From NCBI RefSeq assembly GCF_001883705.2, contig NZ_MDEQ02000035.1, positions 1-64,000 on the forward strand: DNA of 64,000 nt, written 5' to 3'. This document shows positions 25,596 to 33,531 of the stretch, in pieces. Position numbers and translations under genes: made by a program. Position 1 is the stretch's first letter. The number at the start of each line of letters is the position of its first letter. The notes below the pieces were generated by a model. That model was not told where the DNA came from, did not search any database, and saw only the letters and a list, made by a program, of their open reading frames with translations. The DNA comes from Burkholderia catarinensis. Lineage in GTDB: Bacteria; Pseudomonadota; Gammaproteobacteria; Burkholderiales; Burkholderiaceae.

Positions 25596-27296
25596 ATGAA
25601 AAAGCTTGTCAACCGCCCGTCCGATGTCGTGCGTGAAATGCTGGAAGGCATCGCGCGGCAGTCGCCGCATCTTGCGATCCTCGGCGACGAGCACGTGCTC
25701 GTCCGCCAGCCGCTGCCCGAGCCGGCGCAGCGGCCCGTCGCGATCCTCTCCGGCGGCGGCAGCGGCCACGAGCCCGCGCACGGCGGCTATGTCGGCGAAG
25801 GGATGCTGAGCGCGGCCGTCTGCGGCGAAGTCTTCACGTCGCCGTCCACCGACGCCGTGCTCGCCGCGATCCGCGCGAGCGCCGGCCCGAACGGCGCGTT
25901 GCTGATCGTGAAGAACTACACGGGCGACCGGCTCAATTTCGGGCTTGCCGCCGAACTCGCCCGGGCCGAAGGCATTCCGGTCGAGACGGTCATCGTCGCC
26001 GACGACGTGTCGCTGCGCGGCCGCGTCGAGCGCGGCCAGCGGCGCGGGATCGCCGGCACCGTGCTGATCCACAAGCTCGCCGGCGCGGCCGCCGCGCGCG
26101 GGCTGCCGCTCGCCCGCGTCGCGGGAATCGCGCGCGACGCGGCGGCCGAGCTCGGCACGATGGGCGTCGCGCTCGACGGCTGCACGATCCCCGGCGCCGA
26201 CAAGTCGGGCTTCAGCCTTGCCGATCACGAGATCGAGCTCGGCCTCGGCATCCACGGCGAGAAAGGCGTCGAACGCCGTGCGCCGCTGCCGGCCGACGCG
26301 CTGGTCGACACGCTGCTGTCGAGCATCGTCGCCGATCTCGTGCTCGACAGCGGCGAACGCGTCGCGCTGTTCGTCAACGGCCTCGGCGCGACGCCGGACA
26401 TGGAACTCGCGATCGTGCTGCGCGCCGCGTACGACAACCTGAGCCGGCGCGGCATCGTCGTCGCGCGCGCGTGGGCCGGCACGTTCCTGTCGGCGCTGAA
26501 CATGCCCGGCTGCTCGATCTCGGTGCTGCGGCTGAACGACGAACGTGCGGCGTTGCTCGACGCGCCGACCCAGGCGCGCGCATGGCCGGGCGGCGGCGCC
26601 GTGAACGCGCACCTCCGCGTAGCCGCGGCCGCTTCGCGCGACGAAGCGCGGCCCCCGCTCGACGCGGCCGGCCGCGCGTGGGCCGCGCGCCTGCAGCCGG
26701 CGCTGCACGCAGTCGCGCAGACGCTGATCGATCACGAGCAGACGCTGACCGACCTCGATACGGCGGCCGGCGACGGCGATCTCGGCGCGAGCATGCTGCG
26801 CGCCGCGCAGGCGATCCTCGCATTGCCTGACACCGCGTACAGCACGCCGGCCGGCGCGCTCGCGGCGCTCGGCGCCGCATTGCGCCGCGCGATCGCCGGC
26901 AGCTCGGGGCCGTTCTATGCGACCGCGCTGTTGCGCGCGTCGCGCCGGCTGGCCGATATCGCCGAACCGGCGGCGCGCGACTGGGCCGCGGCGTTCCGCG
27001 CCGCGGTGGATTCGATCAGTGAACTGGGCGGCGCGCACGCCGGCGACCGGACGATGCTCGATGCGCTGGTGCCGGCCGCCAATGCGTTCGACCGCGCGCT
27101 CGATGACGATCGCGATCCCGCCAGCGCGTGGGCGGCCGCCGTCGAAGCCGCCGAGCACGGTGCGCAGGAAACGGCGCGCATGACGCCGCGCGCGGGGCGT
27201 GCGAGTTATCTCGGCGAGCGCGCGATCGGCACGCCGGATGGCGGTGCGGTGGCCGTGTCGTACTGGGTGCGCGCGTTGCAGGCGCACATTCGGTGA
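25596..27296 (+). CDS. Dihydroxyacetone kinase, ATP-dependent, DhaK-DhaL fusion
   Basis: Cytoplasmic kinase of 566 residues that phosphorylates dihydroxyacetone. The N-terminal DhaK domain has AILSGGGSGHEPAHGGYVGEGML (split: GGGSGHEP at 53-60) and the covalent substrate-binding histidine in GLGIHGEKG (His220). The C-terminal DhaL domain from about residue 360 carries TAAGDGDLG (392-397 for GDGDLG), which binds ATP through Mg, and SSGPFYATALLRASRRL. Single-chain fusion means ATP and not PTS-linked phosphate is the donor. It stands alone; a perfect hairpin follows its stop. The role may be in glycerol, triose or sulfoquinovose-type metabolism; context does not decide. Confidence 0.9.
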   Translation: MKKLVNRPSDVVREMLEGIARQSPHLAILGDEHVLVRQPLPEPAQRPVAILSGGGSGHEPAHGGYVGEGMLSAAVCGEVFTSPSTDAVLAAIRASAGPNGALLIVKNYTGDRLNFGLAAELARAEGIPVETVIVADDVSLRGRVERGQRRGIAGTVLIHKLAGAAAARGLPLARVAGIARDAAAELGTMGVALDGCTIPGADKSGFSLADHEIELGLGIHGEKGVERRAPLPADALVDTLLSSIVADLVLDSGERVALFVNGLGATPDMELAIVLRAAYDNLSRRGIVVARAWAGTFLSALNMPGCSISVLRLNDERAALLDAPTQARAWPGGGAVNAHLRVAAAASRDEARPPLDAAGRAWAARLQPALHAVAQTLIDHEQTLTDLDTAAGDGDLGASMLRAAQAILALPDTAYSTPAGALAALGAALRRAIAGSSGPFYATALLRASRRLADIAEPAARDWAAAFRAAVDSISELGGAHAGDRTMLDALVPAANAFDRALDDDRDPASAWAAAVEAAEHGAQETARMTPRAGRASYLGERAIGTPDGGAVAVSYWVRALQAHIR

Positions 27297-27298
27297 AC

Positions 27299-27332
27299 GT
27301 CGAAGGCGCGGCATCGACGTCGCGCCTTCGAC
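27299..27332. terminator. Bidirectional terminator hairpin after the dihydroxyacetone kinase gene
   Basis: GTCGAAGGCGCG and CGCGCCTTCGAC form a perfect 12-bp stem with a 10-base loop, between the kinase stop and the convergent gene ending at 27343. Confidence 0.7.
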
Positions 27333-27342
27333 TTGTCCGCAA

Positions 27343-27804
27343 TCAGCGCGACTTCGTCCGCCCCGGCAGCAACGCGGCACCGATCGACGCCGCACCGAAA
27401 CTCGCGAGCCAGCACCAGTAGCCGATTGCATCCAGATGCACGGGTTCGACGTCCCCCCCTTCGTTGACGGCAATCCGCTGCTGCGACAGGAAGCTCAACC
27501 CGAACAGCAGCGCGAGCACGGCCAGCACGATCGCCGGTGTGCGCCGGCGCTTCGCCGTCAGCAGCCAGGCCGCGAACACGAGCGGGTTCGCGAGCCATGC
27601 GGTGATACCGACAAGCACGCCCAGCCAGCCGGTCAGCAGCACCTCCCAGCCGTCGCTCCACGGGTGCGGATCCGGTGTGCCGGTGCGGAATGGCGTGGTG
27701 AACATCGCGATCAGGTAGAGCACCACGCTGATCGCGAGCAGCACGCTCGTGGCGCGGCCCATCGGCGGGCGAGCCGGCGCGGAGACAGGCGTCGTCGTGG
27801 TCAT
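27343..27804 (-). CDS. Small membrane protein, unknown function
   Basis: Protein of 153 residues with four hydrophobic segments: TSVLLAISVVLYLIAMFTTPF, VLLTGWLGVLVGITAWLANPLVFAAWLL (two segments), IVLAVLALLFGLSFLSQQRI and IGYWCWLASFGAASIGAALL. No catalytic or binding motif was recognised. It lies downstream of a DUF1330 gene on the same strand with a 58-base gap, so they may form a small operon. Confidence 0.65.
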   Translation of the reverse strand: MTTTTPVSAPARPPMGRATSVLLAISVVLYLIAMFTTPFRTGTPDPHPWSDGWEVLLTGWLGVLVGITAWLANPLVFAAWLLTAKRRRTPAIVLAVLALLFGLSFLSQQRIAVNEGGDVEPVHLDAIGYWCWLASFGAASIGAALLPGRTKSR

Positions 27805-27862
27805 GATCGGGGCGCGCGCCGGGCGTTGCATCGCATCCGAAGCAACACCCGCGGCGTCTCGC

Positions 27863-28150
27863 TCACACGCCTTCGACCAGCACCGCGCGATAGCGGGCGC
27901 CCTTGAACCGGTGCTGGACGACGGTCTGGTATTCGGGGCCGTGATACCACGCATGCGCCGCTTCCTTCGACGGAAACTCGACGATCACGACGCCTTCCGG
28001 GCCTTCGCCCTCCAGCGTTTCCTGCGGCCCGTAGGCAGCGAGCACCTTCACCGGATGCCCGGCGAGCGTCGCGCCGACCTGGCCATGGTAGAGATCGAGT
28101 TCGTGCTGGTCCTGCGTGCTTTCCCGCGTGAAAATCATGTAGGTTGCCAA
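27863..28150 (-). CDS. DUF1330 family protein
   Basis: A 95-residue protein of the ferredoxin-like dimeric alpha/beta-barrel class. HPVKVLAAYGPQETLEGEGPEGVVIVEFPS and AHAWYHGPEYQTVVQHRFKGARYRAVLVEG match the DUF1330 pattern (strand, EG..VIVEFPS, A..WY..PEYQ...R......VL.EG). Such proteins are thought to be small binding or isomerase-like folds; no function can be assigned. ATG 28150 gives the expected length. Confidence 0.8.
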   Translation of the reverse strand: MATYMIFTRESTQDQHELDLYHGQVGATLAGHPVKVLAAYGPQETLEGEGPEGVVIVEFPSKEAAHAWYHGPEYQTVVQHRFKGARYRAVLVEGV

Positions 28151-28531
28151 GATGCGTACTCCCGGTGCATTGCGTTAAGGGGGCGGACGCACGCGGTGCC
28201 GTGGGAAGCTGCGCGCGCCGTTCAAACCGCGACCGCACGCGCTGCATGCGCGGCCAACGTGCAGCTTACCGGGATTCGCCGAAGCACGTCGCGCCCGGCT
28301 CCGGCCTGTCGTACAGGTCATCTTCGGCGATGAACGACTGCTCGTGCTTCGACGCCCGGATGGGGGGCGATGCCACGGGGCATGTCTTCGGGGAAGGCGT
28401 GAAAAGATTCGACCGACGGTGCGACCGACGCCGGTGTTGCGGGCCGAACGGGGTGCAATCGGCATGCCCGGTGCGGACGCTACCCGGGAGCGCCGTGCCG
28501 GATTCGTCGTCGATGAGTGTAAGGAAGCGCG
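28151..28531. other. Intergenic segment without recognisable genes
   Basis: About 380 bases. Several short open frames exist on both strands but none has family features or a ribosome-binding site. It should include the promoter of the DUF1330 gene and the 3' end region of the dehydratase transcript. Confidence 0.4.
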
Positions 28532-29392
28532 TTATGCAAGGGTCGCAGTGGCCTGCATCGTCAGCCAGCCGTCGCGATCCTTCGCCCACAGCTCGATCGT
28601 GCCGCCGTCGTCCGACGGCTTGCCGCACAGCGTGAACGGCTGCCCGTCGAAGGTCGGGCGCACCGCGCGAAACGCGAAGCTCGCGAGCGTCGCGCCGGGC
28701 CGCTCGCGGTGCACGAGATCGACGAGCAGCGTCGCGATCAGCGGGCCGTGCACGACCAGCCCCGGATAGCCTTCCTCCTGCGTCACGTAGCTGCGGTCGT
28801 AGTGGATGCGGTGACCGTTGAAGGTCAGCGCCGAATAGCGGAACAGCATCACGGAATCGGCGGTGACGGTACGCGACCACGTCTCGCCTGCCGGCGCCGC
28901 GATCGGCTTCGGCGCGGGTGCGCCCGGCTGCGGCGCGTCGCGATAGACGATGTCGTGCTCTTCCTCGACGCACGGCGTGCCGTCGCACTCGATCCGGTGC
29001 TGCACCGTCACGAATACGAGCCGGCCGCTGCGGCCGGTCTTGTCCTCGATGTTCGCGATCGTCGATTCGCGCGTCGCGCGCCGCCCCGCGCGCAGCGGCG
29101 CATGGAACGTCAGGCGGCCGCCGGCCCACATGCGCCGCGGCAGCGGCACGGGCGGCAGGAAGCCGCCGCGCCTCGGGTGGCCATCAGGGCCGACTTCGGC
29201 CAGCGGCGCGATCGGCAGGAAGTAGAGCCAGTGCCACATCGGCGGCACGACGTCGCCGGGCGACGGGCGGTCGAGCGTGGCAGCCAGCGCGTTCAGCGGG
29301 AACGCTGTGATGTCGTCGCCGAGCGTTTCGGTCTTGCCGAGCCACGCGTCGAGCGACGCCTGGGTGGTGGAATGCGAGGATGAGGTCGACAC
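28532..29392 (-). CDS. MaoC-like/FAS1-type dehydratase (mesaconyl-CoA hydratase-like)
   Basis: Hot-dog-fold hydratase of 286 residues probably acting on an acyl-CoA. A GTG start at 29392 has GGAG nine bases upstream. The N-terminal FAS1-like hot-dog half includes VVPPMWHWLYFLPIAPLAEVG and RRMWAGGRLTFHAPLRAG. The C-terminal half carries the hydratase motif YSALTFNGHRIHYDRSYVTQ followed by EGYPGLVVHGPLIATLL, with the expected His/Asp-type active-site region. The double hot-dog layout and length match HTD2-like and mesaconyl-C4-CoA hydratase-like proteins. No CoA-transferase or ligase is adjacent, so the pathway is unknown. Confidence 0.8.
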   Translation of the reverse strand: MSTSSSHSTTQASLDAWLGKTETLGDDITAFPLNALAATLDRPSPGDVVPPMWHWLYFLPIAPLAEVGPDGHPRRGGFLPPVPLPRRMWAGGRLTFHAPLRAGRRATRESTIANIEDKTGRSGRLVFVTVQHRIECDGTPCVEEEHDIVYRDAPQPGAPAPKPIAAPAGETWSRTVTADSVMLFRYSALTFNGHRIHYDRSYVTQEEGYPGLVVHGPLIATLLVDLVHRERPGATLASFAFRAVRPTFDGQPFTLCGKPSDDGGTIELWAKDRDGWLTMQATATLA

Positions 29393-29668
29393 GTGTGAAG
29401 TCTCCAGAGCGCTTGCAATGGCCCAAATATGCACGCCGCGCGCCGTTTCGCGAAATCGGATTTCCCGAACCCGGGCTTCGAATCTGCCTAACGGGCGGCA
29501 CGGCCCTGCCCGACGATTCTCGTCCGACCATTCAATATAGTCGCCGCGACCGCCGCGTGCGGCTCGGGGGCCGCCAGCCTTACAGCTCGACCATCCCGGC
29601 ACGGCGCCCAGATTGCTTCAAACGGGCCGGCCGCGCCGCGTGCGACATGTCATCCGGGTGACAAAAAC

Positions 29669-29684
29669 CGATAGTTTGCTATCG
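29669..29684. promoter_or_regulatory. Putative MarR operator
   Basis: CGATAG-TTTG-CTATCG is a perfect inverted repeat of the size used by MarR dimers. It overlaps the -35 box of the promoter that drives the marR gene and efflux operon, as expected for autorepression. Confidence 0.6.
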
Positions 29685-29704
29685 AATGTTTTTGCCCCTA
29701 TCAT
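29676..29704 (+). promoter_or_regulatory. Sigma-70-type promoter of the marR-efflux operon
   Basis: TTGCTA, 17 bases, TATCAT. Transcription would begin about base 29711, immediately at the ATG (29712) of the MarR gene; no ribosome-binding site is visible, so the mRNA may be leaderless. Confidence 0.55.
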
Positions 29705-29711
29705 CTCGCCC

Positions 29712-30176
29712 ATGACCAATCTGCACGACCTCCGCCTCGCCGTCAGCAGCCTGCTCGTGCTGTCCGCGCGCAAGTGGCGCCGCACCAGTGACGGCGTACT
29801 GACCGCGTACAACGTGTCCGAGGCCTGCGCGACGCCGCTCCTGATTGCCGGCCGTCTCGGCGAAGGCGTGCGGCAGGGCACGCTCGCCGAGCACGTCGGC
29901 ATCGAAGGGCCGTCGCTCGTGCGCCTGCTCGACCAGCTATGCGCGGCCGGCCTCGCGCGCCGCGACGAGGATCCGCACGACCGCCGCGCGAAAACGATCT
30001 CGCTGACGGCCGCCGGCCGCGCGGTCACCGCGAGGATGGAGGAAGACCTGCGCGGGCTGCGCGCGCAAGTGCTCAAGGGAGTCACGCGCAGCGATCTCGA
30101 GGCGACGCTGCGCGTGCTGAACGCGTTCAACGCGTCCGACGCCCAAGCTTCCCACGCCGCCGATTCCGCGCCATGA
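29712..30176 (+). CDS. MarR-family repressor of the efflux operon
   Basis: Winged-helix repressor of 154 residues. The DNA-binding part is ACATPLLIAGRLGEGVRQGTLAEHVGIEGPSLVRLLDQL (helix pair) and the wing AGLARRDEDPHDRRAKTISLT, which has the DxRxK pattern of MarR wings. Its stop overlaps the ATG of the FUSC gene by four bases (ATGA), so it is the first gene of the efflux operon and probably represses it until a phenolic or similar ligand binds. Confidence 0.9.
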   Translation: MTNLHDLRLAVSSLLVLSARKWRRTSDGVLTAYNVSEACATPLLIAGRLGEGVRQGTLAEHVGIEGPSLVRLLDQLCAAGLARRDEDPHDRRAKTISLTAAGRAVTARMEEDLRGLRAQVLKGVTRSDLEATLRVLNAFNASDAQASHAADSAP

Positions 30177-32305
30177 CCTACCCGAGCCTTCGCGACTGGC
30201 TGTTCTCGGGCAAGACGTTCGCCGCGTCGATGCTGGCGCTGTACCTCGGCCTGTATTTCCAGTTGCCGCGGCCATACTGGGCGATGGCGAGCGTCTACAT
30301 CGTGTCGAACCCGTTCGTCGGCGCGACGCGCTCGAAGGCGCTGTATCGCGCGCTCGGCACCGCGCTCGGCGCGGCCGCCGCGATCTTCTTCGTGCCGCCG
30401 TTCGTCGAGACGCCGCTGCTGTTCGCGATCATCGTCGCCACCTGGTGCGGCACGCTGCTCTACCTCGCGATCTCCGACCGCACCGCGCGCAGCTACGTGT
30501 TCATGCTGGCCGGTTATACGATGCCGCTGATCGCGCTGCCGACCGTGACCGATCCGTCCACGGTGTTCGACGTCGCGATCGCGCGCACCGAGGAAATCGT
30601 GCTCGGCATCGTATGCGCGAGCGTGGTCGGCAGCGCGATCTTCCCGAACCGGCTCGCGCCGACGCTGATCGAGCGCACCGACGCGTGGTTCAAGGACGCC
30701 GCGTTCTACGGCCGCGAGACGCTGTCCGGGCACATTGCCGGCAACGCGCTGTCCGCGTGCCGGCAGCGCCTCGCGGCGACCATCACCGGCCTCGAATTCC
30801 TGCTGAGCCAGCTCGGCTACGATCATGCGCACCCGCGCATCCTCGCGCGTGCACAGGCGCTCGCGGGCCGGATGCAGCTGTTCCTGCCGCTGATGTCGTC
30901 GCTCGCCGATCCGCTGATCGCGCTGATGCGCGACCTGCACATCCGGCCGGCCGGGCTCGACGAACTGCTCGCCGACGCCGCGAAATGGTTCGACGCGCCG
31001 CTGCCCGATGTGAAGTCCGGCGCCGACGGCGACATGCCCCACGACCCGGTCGCGGACCGCCTGCGCGAACGCATCGCCGCGCTGCAGCCGGCCGACGGCG
31101 CGCTGACGAGCTGGGACGGCGCGCTGCTGTCGAACGCGCTGTGGCGGCTGCGCCAGGTCATCGACATCTGGCAGGACTGCCGCTCGCTGCGTGCGCTGAT
31201 CGCCAACGAATCGGGCGTCTGGCAGCCGCGCTACCGGCACTGGCGGCTCGGCGGCACCGAACGCTTCTTCGATCGCGGGATGATGCTGTTCTCCACGCTG
31301 ACCGTCGTCGTCGCGATCGTGTTCGCGTGCTGGCTGTGGATCTCGTCCGGCTGGCACGACGGCGCCGCGGCCGTCACGCTGGTGGCCGTGTCGTGCAGCT
31401 TCTTCGCCGCGCTCGACGAGCCGGCGCCGCTGGTGTTCAAGTTCTTCCTCGCGACCACCGCGAGCGTCGTGTTCGCGGGCCTGTACCTGTTCGTCGTGCT
31501 GCCGCACGTGCACGATTTCCCGATGCTCGTGCTGATGTTCGCGGGCCCGTTCATCCTGATCGGCACGCTGCTGCCGCGCCCGCAGTTCAACATGGTGACG
31601 ATGCTCGTCGCGGTGAACACGGCCACCTTCATCAGCATCCAGGGTGCGTACGACGCCGATTTCTTCGTGTTCCTGAACAGCAACCTCGCGGGCGTCGCCG
31701 GGCTGCTGTTCGCCTACGTGTGGACACGAGCGACGCGGCCGTTCGGCGCGGAACTCGCAGTACGGCGCCTGCTGCGCTCGGGCTGGGAAGATGTCGCGCG
31801 CTCCGCGTCGACGCAGCCGCTCGACGACCAGCGCAACCACGCGTCGCGGATGCTCGACCGCGTCACGCAGCTGCTGCCGCGCCTCGGCGCGTCCGACGAC
31901 CACCGCCACCCGTCGATCGAAAGCTTCCGCGACCTGCGCATCGCGCTGAACGCACTCGACCTGCGCCGCTCGCGCCGCCGGCTGTCGGGCGACGTGCCCG
32001 ATGCGATCGATCGCGTGCTGGCCGGCGTCACCGATCACTACACGCGCTGCGTGGCCGCGAACGCGCGCCAGCCCGCACCGCCCGCGCTGCTCGCGTCGAT
32101 CGACGACGCGCTGCACCGCGTGGCCGGCCGCAACCTGCCGGACGCCGCGCCGGCCGACGGCGGCACGGCACCCGCGGCGCCGGCCACGCCCGCGACGCAC
32201 CGCCGGCTGCGCGACACGCTGCACGCGCTCGTCGGCCTGCGCCTGTCGCTGTATCCGGCCGCGGCCGCGCAAGCGCCGCAGGCGCCTGACGGAGCACGCG
32301 CATGA
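30173..32305 (+). CDS. FUSC-family (fusaric acid resistance / AaeB-type) inner-membrane efflux protein
   Basis: Inner-membrane efflux subunit of 710 residues. Two sets of membrane segments flank a cytoplasmic middle: N-terminal FAASMLALYLGLYFQLPRPYWAMASVYIV (as FAASMLALYLGLYF and PYWAMASVYIVS), and a second set from about residue 370 (LFSTLTVVVAIVFACWLWIS, AVTLVAVSCSFFAALDEPAP). The PYWAMASVYIVSNPF motif is the FUSC/AaeB signature. It pairs with the DUF1656, HlyD and NodT-type genes downstream, the same layout as fus/aae aromatic-acid efflux operons. Likely substrates are aromatic carboxylic acids or related toxins. Confidence 0.9.
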   Translation: MTYPSLRDWLFSGKTFAASMLALYLGLYFQLPRPYWAMASVYIVSNPFVGATRSKALYRALGTALGAAAAIFFVPPFVETPLLFAIIVATWCGTLLYLAISDRTARSYVFMLAGYTMPLIALPTVTDPSTVFDVAIARTEEIVLGIVCASVVGSAIFPNRLAPTLIERTDAWFKDAAFYGRETLSGHIAGNALSACRQRLAATITGLEFLLSQLGYDHAHPRILARAQALAGRMQLFLPLMSSLADPLIALMRDLHIRPAGLDELLADAAKWFDAPLPDVKSGADGDMPHDPVADRLRERIAALQPADGALTSWDGALLSNALWRLRQVIDIWQDCRSLRALIANESGVWQPRYRHWRLGGTERFFDRGMMLFSTLTVVVAIVFACWLWISSGWHDGAAAVTLVAVSCSFFAALDEPAPLVFKFFLATTASVVFAGLYLFVVLPHVHDFPMLVLMFAGPFILIGTLLPRPQFNMVTMLVAVNTATFISIQGAYDADFFVFLNSNLAGVAGLLFAYVWTRATRPFGAELAVRRLLRSGWEDVARSASTQPLDDQRNHASRMLDRVTQLLPRLGASDDHRHPSIESFRDLRIALNALDLRRSRRRLSGDVPDAIDRVLAGVTDHYTRCVAANARQPAPPALLASIDDALHRVAGRNLPDAAPADGGTAPAAPATPATHRRLRDTLHALVGLRLSLYPAAAAQAPQAPDGARA

Positions 32306-32339
32306 TCCGTCTTTCCAACCCGTCTTTCCGGCCGCGACC

Positions 32340-32552
32340 ATGATCGGCGAAATCGACATCTTCGGCGTCTTCGTGCCGGCCCCGCTCGTGCTGATGCTGG
32401 TCGCGTACCTGATCAACATCGTCGTGCGCGCGGTGCTCGAGCGCGTCGGCTTCTACCGCCTCGTCTGGCACCGTTCGATCTTCGACCTCGGCATCTACGT
32501 ATTCGTGTTTGCCGCCGTCGTGATCGTTTCCCACCATCTCGTGGCTACCTAA
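32340..32552 (+). CDS. DUF1656 small membrane protein (AaeX-like)
   Basis: A 70-residue protein with two membrane segments (FGVFVPAPLVLMLVAYLINIVV and IFDLGIYVFVFAAVVIV), matching DUF1656/AaeX in size, start (IGEIDIFGVFVP) and position between the FUSC and HlyD genes. It ends one base before the GTG of the adaptor gene. Confidence 0.88.
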   Translation: MIGEIDIFGVFVPAPLVLMLVAYLINIVVRAVLERVGFYRLVWHRSIFDLGIYVFVFAAVVIVSHHLVAT

Positions 32553-32553
32553 C

Positions 32554-33531
32554 GTGAAAAAATCCTGGCTCTCGGCAGGGCAAATCCTGCTCACCCTGAT
32601 CGTCGTCGTCGTGGCCGCCGTCGTCCTGTGGCGGATCGTCAACTACTACATGTTCTCGCCGTGGACGCGCGACGGTCACGTGCGCGCCGACGTGATCCAG
32701 GTCGCGCCGGACGTGTCGGGCCTCATCACGTCGGTACAGGTCGCCGACAACCAGGAAATCAAACGCGGCCAGGTGCTGTTCGTGATCGACCAGGCCCGCT
32801 ACACGCTCGCGGAACGGCTCGCCGAAGCGACCCTCGCGCAGCGCCGCGCGACGCTCGCCCAGGCAAAGCGCGAATACGCGCGCAACCTGCAGCTCGGCAA
32901 CCTGGTCGCGAGCGAGCAGGTCGAGGAAAGCCGCACGCGCGTCGAACAGGGCGAAGCCGCCGTCGCCGATGCGCAGGTGTCGCTCGACACCGCGAAGCTG
33001 AACCTGCAGCGCACGACGATCGTCAGCCCCGTGGACGGCTACCTGAACGACCGCGCGCCGCGCGTCGGCGAATACGTGCCGGCCGGCCGCGCGGTGCTGT
33101 CGGTCGTCGACCGCAATTCGTTCCGCGTCGACGGCTACTTCGAGGAAACCAAGCTGCGCGGCATCCATATCGGCCAGCCGGTCGACATCATCGTGATGGG
33201 CGAGCCGCATGCGCTGCGCGGCCACGTGCAGAGCATCGTCGCCGCGATCGAGGATCGCGACCGCACGCAGGGCGCGAACCTGCTGCCGAACGTGAACCCG
33301 GCATTCAGCTGGGTGCGGCTCGCGCAGCGCGTCCCGGTGCGCGTCGTGCTCGACGAGGTGCCCGACGATTTCCGGATGATCGCGGGCCGCACCGCGACCG
33401 TCTCGATGCGCGCATCCGACACGCGCCGCAACGACAAAGCGAAACCGGCTGCCGGCGCATCGGCGTCGGCGGTGACGCCGGCATCGCCGGCTTCCGGTAC
33501 GGCCGCCGGCGCGGCGGGAGCATCGCAATGA
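32554..33531 (+). CDS. HlyD-family periplasmic adaptor of the efflux operon (AaeA/EmrA-type)
   Basis: Membrane-fusion protein of 325 residues, starting at a GTG directly after the DUF1656 stop. One N-terminal anchor (LLTLIVVVVAAVVLWRIVNYY), then the barrel-sandwich part YMFSPWTRDGHVRADVIQVAP, which is the AaeA signature, a coiled-coil hairpin (EATLAQRRATLAQAKREYARN) and the beta-barrel (YLNDRAPRVGEYVPAGRAVLSVVD). It links the FUSC pump to the outer-membrane factor. The C-terminus is Ala/Ser/Gly-rich and its stop overlaps the next ATG. Confidence 0.92.
   Translation: MKKSWLSAGQILLTLIVVVVAAVVLWRIVNYYMFSPWTRDGHVRADVIQVAPDVSGLITSVQVADNQEIKRGQVLFVIDQARYTLAERLAEATLAQRRATLAQAKREYARNLQLGNLVASEQVEESRTRVEQGEAAVADAQVSLDTAKLNLQRTTIVSPVDGYLNDRAPRVGEYVPAGRAVLSVVDRNSFRVDGYFEETKLRGIHIGQPVDIIVMGEPHALRGHVQSIVAAIEDRDRTQGANLLPNVNPAFSWVRLAQRVPVRVVLDEVPDDFRMIAGRTATVSMRASDTRRNDKAKPAAGASASAVTPASPASGTAAGAAGASQ

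Larger units (their letters stand above)
29393..29711. promoter_or_regulatory. Divergent control region: dehydratase / MarR-efflux operon
   Basis: About 320 bases with no gene. The right end holds a strong promoter and an inverted repeat in front of the marR-type gene. Confidence 0.5.

Noticed and set aside
24018..27473. 1151-codon minus-strand frame spanning sfnR and the kinase gene
   Set aside because: Covers two unmistakable genes on the other strand and is Arg/Ala-rich throughout.
29618..32419. 933-codon minus-strand frame opposite marR and the FUSC gene
   Set aside because: Shadow; the plus-strand genes have clear families and overlapping starts.
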